A stretch of DNA of 64,000 bases from Holophagales bacterium. Lineage in GTDB: Bacteria > Acidobacteriota > Thermoanaerobaculia > UBA5066. Below, piece by piece: positions 8,607 through 17,174 of this stretch (its first letter is position 1; every line of letters begins with the position of its first letter). The notes below the pieces were generated by a model. It searched no databases and was not told the origin of the DNA. It saw nothing but the letters and a program-made list of their open reading frames with translations. The position numbers and the translations under genes were made by a program. The stretch covers positions 109,156 to 173,155 of the forward strand of contig JADJVF010000015.1 of assembly GCA_016716705.1 (NCBI GenBank), given 5' to 3'.

Positions 8607-9656
8607 GTGACCGACGAGATCTTCAGAAAGCTCACGAGCCTCAGCGCCTGCGCGGGGTGAGCGTCGAAGCTGCCCCCCGGGCAGCTCGCGCAGGTCTTGC
8701 GCGCCCTCGGTGACGTCTTCGACCGGTCGGCCTATCCCGACGTCCTCGTCGGGCTCTCCGAGCCGGACGATGCCGCCGTGCTCGACCTCGGCCAGGGACG
8801 CGCGCTGATCCTGACCACCGACTTCTTCACACCGGTCGTCGACGAGCCGTACGACTTCGGCGCCATCGCCGCCGCGAATGCGCTCAGCGACGTCTACGCC
8901 ATGGGGGGCGACCCGGTCCTCGCCCTGAACCTCGTCGCCTTCCCGCCGCAGCTCTCCGCCGCGACGCTGGCTGAGCTGCTGCGCGGCGGGGCGGAGGTCG
9001 TCCGTTCAGCGGGGGCCGTCATCGCCGGGGGGCACTCGATCCAGGACAAGGAGCCGAAGTACGGCCTCTGCGTCGTCGGCTTCTGCGAGACGTCGCGGCT
9101 GCTGAAGAAAGGGGGCGCGCAGGCCGGCGACGCTCTCTTCCTGACGAAGCCGCTCGGGACGGGGACGATCACTACGGCGCTGAAGCGCGGGATCGCCTCG
9201 GGGAACGAGGTCTCCGTCGCGGTGGCATCGATGAAGCGCCTGAACCGCGCCGCCTCGCGAGCGGCCCTCGCCTCCGGGGTAAAGGCCGCGACCGACGTGA
9301 CCGGCTTCGGCCTCCTGGGTCATGCACTCGAAATGGCCGAAGCCTCGGGCGTCCGACTCCGATTCGAGTGGAACGCTCTCCCCTGGCTCCCTGGGGCCCT
9401 CCGGCTCGCCGGGGAGATGGTCTTCCCCGGCGGCGCCTTCAACAACCTCGAGCATTTCGGAGGCCGGTTGAAGCGTGTACGGACGCTGACGGACGGCGAG
9501 GTGATGCTTCTCGCCGACCCGCAGACGTCGGGCGGCCTCCTCGTCGCCGTTCCGGCGGCCGGGATGGCGGAGTTCACCGGATCGATCGGGAGGGCGGGCG
9601 AAGAGGCCTGGCTCGTCGGCGAAGTCGTCGACGGAGCGGGGCTCGACATCGTCTGA
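8607..9656 (+). CDS. selD: Selenide, water dikinase with selenocysteine (in-frame TGA)
   Basis: SelD makes selenophosphate from selenide and ATP for selenocysteine and selenouridine synthesis. The frame conserved with SelD runs upstream of a TGA at 8658-8660: residues 8-28 read KLTSLSACAG-U-ASKLPPGQLA, placing the TGA exactly at the catalytic position (E. coli Cys17) with the neighbouring essential Lys retained. Sec-containing SelD is a known variant. The start is GTG at 8607 after GGAG; Sec is residue 18 of 349. Further motifs are DDAAVL, DFFTPVVDEPYDFG, GGHSI and DVTGFGLLGH. Automated calling would begin at the TTG at 8697 and lose the active site. A hairpin after the TGA is a candidate SECIS. 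selA, selB and tRNA-Sec must lie elsewhere in the genome. Confidence 0.93.
8658..8686 (+). promoter_or_regulatory. Candidate bacterial SECIS hairpin after the selD TGA
   Basis: The Sec TGA is at 8658. Starting 8 nt after it, AGCTGCC (8668-8674) pairs perfectly with GGCAGCT (8680-8686) around the five-base loop CCCCG. Bacterial SECIS elements lie within the coding region directly downstream of the UGA and present an apical loop to SelB, which fits. The loop lacks the G in the first two positions often seen, so the match is structural only. Confidence 0.5.
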
Positions 9657-9694
9657 GCCGGGCCACACGCGCGACGAGCCGGTCCGAATCACTT

Positions 9695-9716
9695 CGTTTC
9701 GTCACCGCCCGAAACG
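9695..9716 (+). promoter_or_regulatory. Inverted repeat CGTTTCG-n8-CGAAACG upstream of sulfur module 1
   Basis: CGTTTCG (9695-9701) and CGAAACG (9710-9716) form perfect inverted 7-bp arms 8 bp apart. The site lies about 180 bp upstream of the start point predicted from the -24/-12 element at 9864, the distance range where sigma54 activators bind. Similar GTTTC/GAAAC arms precede module 2 (35644-35713). It is read as a candidate activator site; nothing else is recognisable in 9657-9863. Confidence 0.45.
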
Positions 9717-9863
9717 TTGCAACACCCTGGCACTCCCTGCGTGATTCGTTCCAACGTCTCTCCGGCCCTTTCCCGCGGCCACGCTCCACAAACCCCTCAC
9801 TGCCAGCGGGTTCGCGGAATTCCTCTCCGTCGTCGACCGCCGCCTTCGATGAGACCGCCACGC

Positions 9864-9879
9864 TGGCTCCGTTCTTGAA
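9864..9879 (+). promoter_or_regulatory. Putative sigma54 (-24/-12) promoter of sulfur module 1
   Basis: TGGCTCCGTTCTTGAA places GG and the downstream G exactly 10 bp apart as in the -24/-12 consensus TGGCAC-N5-TTGCW; the -12 element reads GA instead of GC. It lies 68 bp before the octaheme cytochrome ATG. A very similar element with the same TTCTTGA core precedes module 2. Confidence 0.45.
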
Positions 9880-9946
9880 AAGGGGGAGGCAGCGGCCCGC
9901 CCGGGCCGCGAGGGACAGCCGAATGCGCCGTCCCGGACGGAGCGGA

Positions 9947-11515
9947 ATGAAGAAGATCCTCCTCGCCCTCGTCGGCCTCGCGGTCGTCGCGAGCCTCGTG
10001 GTCACGGCGGTCCGGCGGTCCGACGCCGGCCCGAAGCCCATCGAGGCGCTCCGGGCGACGTACCGGACGAAGACGAAGCCGTCGGTCGACCACGCCCTCT
10101 TCGCCCAGCTGAAGGGGCCCTTCGCCAAGCCGCAGCTGGTGACGGCCGCCTGCATCTCCTGCCACAACGGGCGGCACACCGAGGTGATGGCCTCCTCGCA
10201 CTGGAACTGGGAGCGGATCGAGTACGTCGAGGGGAAGGGAATCCGGGCGATCGGCAAGAAGAACGTCCTGAACAACTTCTGCATCGGCGTCGCCGGGAGC
10301 CAGCAGAGCTGCGACAAGTGCCACGCCGGCTACGGCTGGGCCGATTCGAGCTTCGACTTCGAGGACCCGCTGAACGTCGACTGCCTCGCCTGCCACGACA
10401 ACGGCGGGACCTACGCGAAGAAGGTCGGCGGGGCCGGGATGCCCGCGGACGGCCTCGACCTGGCGCTCGTGGCGCAGAAGGTCGGGCGCCCGCAGAGGAC
10501 GAACTGCGGCACCTGCCACTTCCTCGGCGGCGGCGGAAACAACGTGAAGCACGGCGACCTCGAGATGGCCCAGTTCGACACGACCCGCGACGTCGACGTC
10601 CACATGGGAACCGACGGCGCCGACATGTCGTGCGTCGACTGCCACAAGGCCGAAAAGCACCAGATGCTCGGGAAGGCCTACTCGCTCTCCTCGATGAACC
10701 GCAACCGCGTGGCCTGCGAGAGCTGCCACGGGGCGGTCCCCCACGAGGACGACCTCCTGAACCAGCACGGCTACAAGGTCGCCTGCCAGACCTGCCACAT
10801 CCCCGAGTACGCGAAGGTGAACGCGACGAAGATGAGGTGGGACTGGTCGACCGCCGGGAAGCTGAAGGACGGAAAGCCCTACGAGGAAGAGGACGGGCAG
10901 GGGAACCACGCCTACATGTCGATCAAGGGCTCGTTCGTCTGGGCGAAGAACGTCAAACCCGAGTACGCCTGGTTCGACGGCACCGCCTCGCACCACCTGC
11001 TCGGCGAGAAGTTCGACCCGTCGCGGCCCCTCGTCCTGAACACACTCTACGGCGCGTACGACGAGCCCGACGCGAAGATCATTCCTCTCAAGGTCCACCG
11101 CGCCAGGCAGATCTACGACACGAAGAACCTCATGCTCATCCAGCCGAAACTCTTCTCGGCGACTCCGGGCGACGGCGGGTACTGGGGCGACTTCGACTGG
11201 AACACGGCGGCCGCCGCCGGGATGAGGGAAGTCGGCCTCCCCTACAGCGGCTCGTACGGCTTCGCCGAGACCGAGATGAACTGGCCCCTGAACCACATGG
11301 TCGCCCCGAAGGGGAAGGCCGTCTCGTGCGAGGAGTGCCACACCCGCGAAGGAGGGCGGCTCGCCTCGGTCGGAGGCTTCTACATGCCGGGACGGGACCG
11401 GAGCACGTGGCTGGACGGGCTCGGCAAGCTCCTCCTTCTCGGAACGCTCGCGGGAGTCGTCGTCCACGGCGGGGCCCGATTCTGGTTCTGGCGCCGGCGC
11501 CAGGGAGGCATGTGA
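9947..11515 (+). CDS. Octaheme c-type cytochrome, tetrathionate reductase family
   Basis: A periplasmic multiheme cytochrome of 522 residues. An N-terminal hydrophobic segment (MKKILLALVGLAVVASLVV) is either a signal or an anchor. Eight CxxCH haem motifs follow: CISCH, CDKCH, CLACH, CGTCH, CVDCH, CESCH, CQTCH and CEECH. A C-terminal membrane helix (KLLLLGTLAGVVVHGGARFWFW) tethers it. The layout matches the octaheme tetrathionate reductase (OTR) family, whose Shewanella member reduces tetrathionate, nitrite and hydroxylamine in vitro. The stop overlaps the ATG of a cytochrome b, which would supply electrons from quinol. An in-frame ATG at 9923 with a good AGGGA site is an alternative start adding eight residues. 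The natural substrate is inferred from the downstream YeeE/YedE genes to be a sulfur oxyanion. Confidence 0.9.
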   Translation: MKKILLALVGLAVVASLVVTAVRRSDAGPKPIEALRATYRTKTKPSVDHALFAQLKGPFAKPQLVTAACISCHNGRHTEVMASSHWNWERIEYVEGKGIRAIGKKNVLNNFCIGVAGSQQSCDKCHAGYGWADSSFDFEDPLNVDCLACHDNGGTYAKKVGGAGMPADGLDLALVAQKVGRPQRTNCGTCHFLGGGGNNVKHGDLEMAQFDTTRDVDVHMGTDGADMSCVDCHKAEKHQMLGKAYSLSSMNRNRVACESCHGAVPHEDDLLNQHGYKVACQTCHIPEYAKVNATKMRWDWSTAGKLKDGKPYEEEDGQGNHAYMSIKGSFVWAKNVKPEYAWFDGTASHHLLGEKFDPSRPLVLNTLYGAYDEPDAKIIPLKVHRARQIYDTKNLMLIQPKLFSATPGDGGYWGDFDWNTAAAAGMREVGLPYSGSYGFAETEMNWPLNHMVAPKGKAVSCEECHTREGGRLASVGGFYMPGRDRSTWLDGLGKLLLLGTLAGVVVHGGARFWFWRRRQGGM

Positions 11516-12198
11516 TGCACCGCGAATACGTCTACCCGGCCTTCGGCCGCTTCTGGCACTGGGCGCAGTCGTTCCTGATCCTCTTCCTCGCCGTCACCGG
11601 CTTCGAGATCCACGGCTCGCTCCGGTTCTTCGGCTACGAGCAGGCCGTACGCTTCCACAACGGCGCAGCGTGGTCGTTCCTCGTCCTCATCGCCTTCGCG
11701 ATCTTCTGGCACTTCACGACCGACGAGTGGCGCCAGTACGTCCCGACGTGGGAAAACCTGAGGGCCCAGGCGGAGTACTACCTCTTCGGCATCTTCCAGG
11801 ACGCGCCCCACCCCACGCAGAAGACGAGGCAGAGGAAGCTCAACCCGCTCCAGAAGATCGTCTACGCGGGGCTGAAGCTCTTCGTCCTCCCCCTCGTCTG
11901 GATCTCGGGCCTCCTCTACATGTTCTACCGCTACCCGCAGAAGTACGAGGTCCTCGCGCTCGACGTCTCGGCCCTCCAGCCGATCGCACTCGCCCACACG
12001 GTCGGGGCCTTCGCCCTCCTCTGCTTCCTCGTCGCGCACCTCTACCTGACGACGACCGGCCACACGCTGACGTCGAACCTGAAGGCGATGGTGACGGGCT
12101 GGGAGGAGATGCACGGCGACGAGCCGCACGCCGCCGTCGAACCGGCCTTCGCTCCCATCCGGGACGCCGCGGCACAGTCCGCTTCGCAGGCCCGCTGA
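11515..12198 (+). CDS. Cytochrome b561-type membrane subunit (FdhI-like)
   Basis: A 227-residue membrane protein with about four helices (FLILFLAVTGFEIHG, AAWSFLVLIAFAIFWHF, LKLFVLPLVWISGLLYMFY, AHTVGAFALLCFLVAHLYL). Histidines suitable for haem b occur in FWHWAQ, RFHNG, FWHF, LAHT and VAHLY, as in the cytochrome b subunits of formate dehydrogenase and thiosulfate reductase. It is expected to oxidise quinol and pass electrons to the octaheme cytochrome. Its ATG overlaps that gene's stop (TGATG), implying translational coupling. The C-terminal 30 residues are hydrophilic and cytoplasmic. Confidence 0.88.
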   Translation: MHREYVYPAFGRFWHWAQSFLILFLAVTGFEIHGSLRFFGYEQAVRFHNGAAWSFLVLIAFAIFWHFTTDEWRQYVPTWENLRAQAEYYLFGIFQDAPHPTQKTRQRKLNPLQKIVYAGLKLFVLPLVWISGLLYMFYRYPQKYEVLALDVSALQPIALAHTVGAFALLCFLVAHLYLTTTGHTLTSNLKAMVTGWEEMHGDEPHAAVEPAFAPIRDAAAQSASQAR

Positions 12199-12208
12199 GG
12201 AAGGCGCC

Positions 12209-12739
12209 ATGAACGCAAGACACATGAACCCCTACCTGGCCGGATTCCTCCTCGGCCTCGTCCTCCTCCTGACGATCTTCGTCACCGGGCGCGGCCTCGG
12301 CGCGAGCGGTGCGACGAAGAGCCTCGTCGTCGCGACCGTCGGCGCGGTGGCGCCGCAGCACGCCGCGGCGAGCCCCTTCTATTCGAAGCTGATCGGGCCG
12401 GGGCACGAAGCCCCGCTCAAGGCGTGGCTCGTGTTCGAGGTCCTCGGCGTCCTCCTCGGGGCGTTCGTCTCGGGGCTCGGCGCCGACCGGCTCAAGCTCG
12501 TCACCGAGCGGGGGCCGAAGGTCTCCGTCAAGGGGCGGCTCCTCTTCGCCGCCCTCGGCGGCGCCCTCTTCGGCGCCGGGGCCCAGCTCGCGCGCGGCTG
12601 CACGAGCGGCGCGGCGCTGAGCGGGATGGCCGTCCTCTCCGTCGCCGGCTTCGTGACGATGATGGCGATCTTCGGCAGCGGCTTCCTCTTCGCGTGGTTC
12701 ACGCGCGGGCTCTGGCTCGGCGCGAAGGCGGGGAGGTAA
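12209..12739 (+). CDS. YeeE/YedE family sulfur transport protein (short form)
   Basis: A 176-residue membrane protein of the YeeE/YedE (DUF395) family. It carries about four membrane segments and the family Cys motif LARGCTSGAALSG. YeeE is a thiosulfate importer that relays substrate through conserved cysteines. The protein begins MNARHMNPYLAGFLLGLVLLL; the second Met is a possible alternative start. It is half-sized and is followed 4 bp later by a second family member, so the two probably form a hetero-oligomeric transporter. The closest match in the window is 39704-40225, in the same position of module 2. Confidence 0.88.
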   Translation: MNARHMNPYLAGFLLGLVLLLTIFVTGRGLGASGATKSLVVATVGAVAPQHAAASPFYSKLIGPGHEAPLKAWLVFEVLGVLLGAFVSGLGADRLKLVTERGPKVSVKGRLLFAALGGALFGAGAQLARGCTSGAALSGMAVLSVAGFVTMMAIFGSGFLFAWFTRGLWLGAKAGR

Positions 12740-12743
12740 GGCG

Positions 12744-13937
12744 ATGGGCCCGTTCGTTCCCGACCTGATCTCCGACCAGCTCAACCTCGTCGTCGCCCTC
12801 GCCATCGGCTTTCTCTTCGGCTTCGTCCTCGAGCAGGCCGGCTTCTCCTCGTCGCGCCGGCTCGTCGGCGTCTTCTACGGCTACGATCTCACCGTCCTGC
12901 GCGTCTTCTTCACCGCGGCCGTCACGGCGGCGATCGGCGTCCTCCTCCTCGCCGCGGGGGGGCTCCTCGACCTGACGGCGATCTTCGTCAATCCCACCTG
13001 GCTCACCCCGGCGATCTTCGGCGGCGTCCTGATGGGACTCGGATTCCTCCTCGGCGGCTTCTGCCCCGGGACGAGCGTCTGCGCGGCGGCGATCGGGAAG
13101 GTCGACGCGATGGTGTTCCTGGTCGGGGGCGTCCTGGGCGTCTTCGGCTATGCCGAGCTCTTCCCCCGCTTCGCGGCGTTCGCCGACTCGACCTCCCTCG
13201 GCCCCGCGAAGGTCTACGAGTCGCTCGGGGTGTCGCCCGGACTCTTCGTCCTCCTCCTCACCGCGGCGGCCATCCTCGCCTTCGTCGTGGGCGGCATCGT
13301 CGAGAGGAAGGTCGCCCCCGACGCGGCCCCCTCGCGCCTCTTCCCGGTGAAAAGGCACTTCGTCGCCGCCGGGGTCCTCCTCGCCTTCGCCGCCCTCGCT
13401 GCCGCTCTGCCGGACCGCAAGACCCGGCTCGTCGCGAAGGTGAACGCTCCCGCGTACGTCCCCCACCACGTCGTCAAGCCGATGCCCCCCGACGAGCTCG
13501 CGTTCCGGATCATCGATCGCGACCCCCGGCTTCGGGTCGTCGATCTCCGTCCCGAGGCCGCCCGGAAAGCGCGGCCCCTTCCGGGGACGATCGCCGTCCC
13601 CGCGGGCGAGGTCCTCGGCAAGGAGTGGCGGAGCACGTTCTCGCCGCGCATGGTGAAGAAGGTTCTCGTCGCCGAGAGCGAGGCCGAAGCGAAGACCGCC
13701 GCCTACCTCCTCGTGGAGAGCGGGTTCGAGAACGTGGCGTACCTCGAGGGAGGCTACGGATCGTTCGAGCGGACGGTCCTCTCCGCGAAGGCACCCGAGG
13801 GAGAGGGCCGCTTCGCCCCCGTCGTGGAGCGCTTCCGCGAGCAGGCCCGGACCGCTCTCGCCGAGCGGGTCCGGCTCGAACGGGCGGCAGGAACGGCCGC
13901 GCCGAAGAAGGTCAAGAAAGTACAGGGAGGCTGCTGA
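12744..13937 (+). CDS. YeeE/YedE transporter with rhodanese-like domain and GGC tail
   Basis: A 397-residue protein. The N-terminal half (about 1-190) is a YeeE/YedE membrane domain with motif GGFCPGTSVCAAAIGK. Another helix follows near 205-225, then a soluble domain (about 245-350) with the rhodanese pattern LRVVDLRPEAARK, IAVPAGEV and YLEGGYGSFE. The position that should hold the catalytic Cys loop reads VLVAESEAEAKT, with no Cys, so it cannot be a classical rhodanese. The chain ends KKVQGGC, giving a C-terminal Gly-Gly-Cys. The module 2 paralogue also lacks the catalytic Cys and ends GGGC. I infer that the tail Cys may carry sulfane sulfur. It is the last gene of the octaheme operon. Confidence 0.85.
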   Translation: MGPFVPDLISDQLNLVVALAIGFLFGFVLEQAGFSSSRRLVGVFYGYDLTVLRVFFTAAVTAAIGVLLLAAGGLLDLTAIFVNPTWLTPAIFGGVLMGLGFLLGGFCPGTSVCAAAIGKVDAMVFLVGGVLGVFGYAELFPRFAAFADSTSLGPAKVYESLGVSPGLFVLLLTAAAILAFVVGGIVERKVAPDAAPSRLFPVKRHFVAAGVLLAFAALAAALPDRKTRLVAKVNAPAYVPHHVVKPMPPDELAFRIIDRDPRLRVVDLRPEAARKARPLPGTIAVPAGEVLGKEWRSTFSPRMVKKVLVAESEAEAKTAAYLLVESGFENVAYLEGGYGSFERTVLSAKAPEGEGRFAPVVERFREQARTALAERVRLERAAGTAAPKKVKKVQGGC

Positions 13938-13962
13938 CGCGAGGTCTGTAACAGGCGGGGTC

Positions 13963-16452
13963 CTAGGCGACGGCCGAAGGCACCCGCCACCTGATCAGGA
14001 CCACCTTCGCGGTGTCGTTCACGACCAGGCAGGAGACCAGGGCATAGGCAAAGATCGCGAGCGTCTGCGACCAGGGCAGCGGCGCGAGTCCCGGCAAACC
14101 GACGCGCGTCAGGAGGGTGCCCACGAGCGCATCCGCGACGAGTGCCGCCAGGAGCGGTGCGCTCGGCATCGTTGACCAGAATGCCCGGCGTTCGCGCGCG
14201 GAAACGACGGAGAAGACAGCGAAATAGAGAAGAAGCAGGAAGCTGAACGTGTAGAGGGCCTCGTCGTGGGTCGCCAGGCCGAAGCGCGACCAGCCGAACA
14301 TCAGGAACAGCAGGGCCTCGGCGACCATGGCGACGCCGAGGACGACGGACACCGTGACGAACCCCCCAATGTTCCACGTCTCGGGCTTCCGGGACGGCCG
14401 GACGTGGTCGGTGGCCAGTGCGATCTTGGCGAAGTCGGTCATGAAGGTCAGCAGCAGCATCGCGAAAGCCGAGACGACGAACTTGCCGGTGACGACGAAC
14501 GCGACGGAGACGAAAGCCGCCTTCAGGATGGTCCGGCTGATCTTGTTGATGATCCAGGTCAGGATGCGCTGGTAGACCGTCCGGCCCTGCTCGACGAGCG
14601 ACACGATGTTCGTCAACCCGGGGTCGGTCAGGACGACGCTCGCGGCGCCCTTGGCGACGTCGGTCGCCGTGCTGACGGCGATGCCGACCTCGGCCTGCCG
14701 GAGGGCCGGCGCGTCGTTGACCCCGTCGCCCGTCATCCCCGTCACGTGGCCCGCGGCCTGGAGCTGCTTCACGACGGTGTACTTGTCCTCGGGAAAGACC
14801 TCGGCGAAGCCGTCGGCGCCCGCGAACTGGTCTGGCGCGTCGGCGCCGGGCTGCGCTGTTGCGGCCTTCAGGTCCGCCATACGCCGAATGCTGGGCAGCC
14901 CGACGCCGCGAGCGATCTCGCTCGCCACCGCCAGCGCGTCGCCGGTGAGCATCTTCACCGCCACGCCGCGATCCCGGAGAGTGGCGATGAGCTGCTTCGC
15001 GTCCGGTCGCGGCGGGTCGTACAGGGACACGAGACCCACCAGTGCCGGGGCGCCGGTCTCGGGGCCCCGCGCCACGGCGAGCGTGCGGTAGCCCTTCGCG
15101 GCCGAGTCGCTGACCCGCGCCTCCAGGGTCTCGATTTCCGGCGGCTTCAGCCCGCAGGCTTCTGCGATCGTTCGGACGGCGCCTTTCATCACGCGGAAGC
15201 GCTGGCCGCCCTGCTCGACCACGGCCTCGGTCCGTCGGTTCTTCGCGTCGAACGGTGCGAAGGAGACGGGCGTGACCCCGGGAAGACCGTCGAACGTGTG
15301 GTGCTCCTTCGCGGCGGCCAGGAACGCGAGATCGATCGGATCCTGGTTGGCCTCCTGCGACGCGAGCGCCCCGGCGAAGAGGACGTCGGCCTCGGTCGCC
15401 TTCCCCAGCGGGATCACTGCGGTGACGGCCAGCTGGTTCATCGTGATCGTGCCGGTCTTGTCCACGCAGAGCACATCCATCATGGCGGCATCCTCCGCGG
15501 CGCTGAGGCGGGTGACGAGCACGCCGCGCTTAGCCAGCTCCTTCGACCCGAGCGCCATGCTGACCGTGAACATGACGGGGAGGGCGACGGGGACCGCGCT
15601 CATCAGCAGGACCAGCATGAGGGGGGCCATCTCCAGGAGAGGTGCGCCGCGGATCAGCGAGAGGACGACTATCACCCCGAGCAGGGCGCCGACGATGACG
15701 AAGAGCCATCGAACGACCCTGGCCACGACCGCTTCGATGTGCAGCTTCGGCCGCGCCTCCTGGACGAGCTCGGTCGTGCGGCCGAAGAAGGTCTTCGCCC
15801 CGGTCAGCATGACGACGCCGTTGCCTTCGCCCCGGCGGACGACGGACCCCGAGGAAAGGACTCCGCCGGTTGACTTCTCGACGTCCTTCGACTCGCCGGT
15901 GAGCGCTGACTGGTCCACGGTCAACGTACCCGTGAGGAGCTTCACGTCTGCCGGGATGATGTCTCCGGATCGCACCCGAACGATGTCGCCCGGAACCAGC
16001 TCCCGGGACGGAACGACCTGCCAGCTCGAATCGCGGAGCACCCGCGCGCTGACCTGGAGCCTCTTCCGCAGCGCCTCGACGACGCCGGCGGCCCGGCGTT
16101 CCTGCAAGGAGCTCAGTACGGCGTTGATGACCAGCAGCGCGCTCACCACGGCCAGGTCGGCGTACTTCCCGAGCACGGCGGACAGGACCATGATCAGCTC
16201 GAGCATCCAGGCGGAGATCCCCCAGAACTTCCCGAGGAACGCCAGGACCGGGTGCCCCTTCGTCTCGGCCACCTCGTTGAAGCCGTGCTCGTGTCGGCGG
16301 ACGTCCACATCCGCCTTCGAGAGTCCTGTGCCGGGGTTGACATGGAGGATCGCGAGCGTGGCGGGAGCCGACGCGGTGGCGATGTCAGGGGGCTTGGCGC
16401 CGGGGTTCGCGGCACTCTCGGCTGCGGTGTTCGTTCCTGGCGAAGCGGACAT
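13963..16452 (-). CDS. P-type H+-exporting ATPase (plasma-membrane P3A type)
   Basis: A complete P-type ATPase of 829 residues resembling plasma-membrane proton pumps (P3A). The N-terminal cation-ATPase segment contains LSKADVDVRRHEHGFNEV. The actuator motif is LTGESKDVEK, the phosphorylation site CVDKTGTITMN, the nucleotide domain KGAVRTIAEACGL, and the hinge MTGDGVNDAPALRQAEVGIAV. About ten membrane segments are present, and no N-terminal heavy-metal domain or CPC motif is seen, which argues against copper or zinc transport. It would use ATP to pump protons outward. The ATG is preceded by GAAGGAAG. It converges with the sulfur module and is transcribed after the small secreted protein at 16658-17044, from which a terminator separates it. 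Confidence 0.9.
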   Translation of the reverse strand: MSASPGTNTAAESAANPGAKPPDIATASAPATLAILHVNPGTGLSKADVDVRRHEHGFNEVAETKGHPVLAFLGKFWGISAWMLELIMVLSAVLGKYADLAVVSALLVINAVLSSLQERRAAGVVEALRKRLQVSARVLRDSSWQVVPSRELVPGDIVRVRSGDIIPADVKLLTGTLTVDQSALTGESKDVEKSTGGVLSSGSVVRRGEGNGVVMLTGAKTFFGRTTELVQEARPKLHIEAVVARVVRWLFVIVGALLGVIVVLSLIRGAPLLEMAPLMLVLLMSAVPVALPVMFTVSMALGSKELAKRGVLVTRLSAAEDAAMMDVLCVDKTGTITMNQLAVTAVIPLGKATEADVLFAGALASQEANQDPIDLAFLAAAKEHHTFDGLPGVTPVSFAPFDAKNRRTEAVVEQGGQRFRVMKGAVRTIAEACGLKPPEIETLEARVSDSAAKGYRTLAVARGPETGAPALVGLVSLYDPPRPDAKQLIATLRDRGVAVKMLTGDALAVASEIARGVGLPSIRRMADLKAATAQPGADAPDQFAGADGFAEVFPEDKYTVVKQLQAAGHVTGMTGDGVNDAPALRQAEVGIAVSTATDVAKGAASVVLTDPGLTNIVSLVEQGRTVYQRILTWIINKISRTILKAAFVSVAFVVTGKFVVSAFAMLLLTFMTDFAKIALATDHVRPSRKPETWNIGGFVTVSVVLGVAMVAEALLFLMFGWSRFGLATHDEALYTFSFLLLLYFAVFSVVSARERRAFWSTMPSAPLLAALVADALVGTLLTRVGLPGLAPLPWSQTLAIFAYALVSCLVVNDTAKVVLIRWRVPSAVA

Positions 16453-16598
16453 AGCGTTCTTCCTTCAGACGATCGGCGACGACCGCCTCATGTCGGAGAC
16501 ACCGACGCCGGCCTTCATACACCGCGCCGCGCCCCCCGGCGCCCGCGTGGAGTCCGGCGGAATCCCTGGTTGCGAATCGGGAGTGCGAACGAGCAAGA

Positions 16599-16616
16599 AC
16601 TGCCCTCGCGGGCAGT
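16599..16616 (-). terminator. Intrinsic terminator after the small secreted protein gene
   Basis: On the minus strand ACTGCCC-GCGA-GGGCAGT forms a perfect 7-bp stem with a GNRA tetraloop, followed by TTCTTG. It lies 42 bp after the stop of the 16658-17044 gene and before the ATPase start, so it should separate the two transcripts. Confidence 0.65.
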
Positions 16617-16657
16617 ACTCACAAGGGGGAATCTGAAGACCGGGGGCCGCGAAATTG

Positions 16658-17044
16658 CTACGAGGGCTTCTTCGCGTCTGCCTTCTTCGCGGGAGCGGGC
16701 ATCACGATCTTCGAGACGGTGATGCTGCCAGCCGTCATCTCGCCCGTGAGATGCACCGTATGCCCGGCATGCTCCTCGAGGCCCGCGAAGTCCTGGTTCG
16801 AGATGGGAATCACCTTCCCTTCGTGCACGAACACGTACTTCGCACCCGCCTTCACGCAGGCCCTGGTGCATTCGGCGTCGGTCATCTTCTTGCCGCCGTG
16901 CTCCATGGCCGCCTTGTGCGAGGCGCCACAGCTGCTGTCGCTGATCTTCCCGGTCCAGGTCTGCTGCGAGGCCCAGGCGGGGGCGGAAAACAGCACCGCA
17001 GCGGCGATGCCGAAGAAAAGGGATGTCAGTCGCTTTGACGACAT
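16658..17044 (-). CDS. Small secreted protein with conserved Cys pair (DUF5818-like)
   Basis: A 128-residue exported protein. The signal peptide is MSSKRLTSLFFGIAAAVLFS, with cleavage likely after APAWA-S. The mature part starts QQTWTGKISDSSCGASHKAAMEHGG and has further Cys in TDAECTRACVKAGAKYVFVHEGK, then a beta-rich part ending in a Lys/Ala tail. I associate this with small periplasmic proteins common in Acidobacteria (DUF5818-like), but the family name is from memory. Function unknown. The start is supported by GGAGGT seven bases upstream. It has its own terminator. Confidence 0.75.
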   Translation of the reverse strand: MSSKRLTSLFFGIAAAVLFSAPAWASQQTWTGKISDSSCGASHKAAMEHGGKKMTDAECTRACVKAGAKYVFVHEGKVIPISNQDFAGLEEHAGHTVHLTGEMTAGSITVSKIVMPAPAKKADAKKPS

Positions 17045-17174
17045 TTCGTGTACCTCCGACCGATGCGACGCAAGGAGCGGACCAAACTTGACAACCGGTC
17101 TCATTCGTTTCGGCATGAGCCCGGCTGACAGAGTCGGAGGGCGTGGAGCGGCGATGCCGGCCGAGCTCCCCGAC

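Noticed and set aside
8697..8699. TTG as the start of selD
   Set aside because: It removes the conserved N-terminus and active site, which continue upstream through the TGA.
9721..9760. TGGCACTCCCTGC as a sigma54 promoter
   Set aside because: The GG-GC spacing is two bases too short for the -24/-12 geometry.
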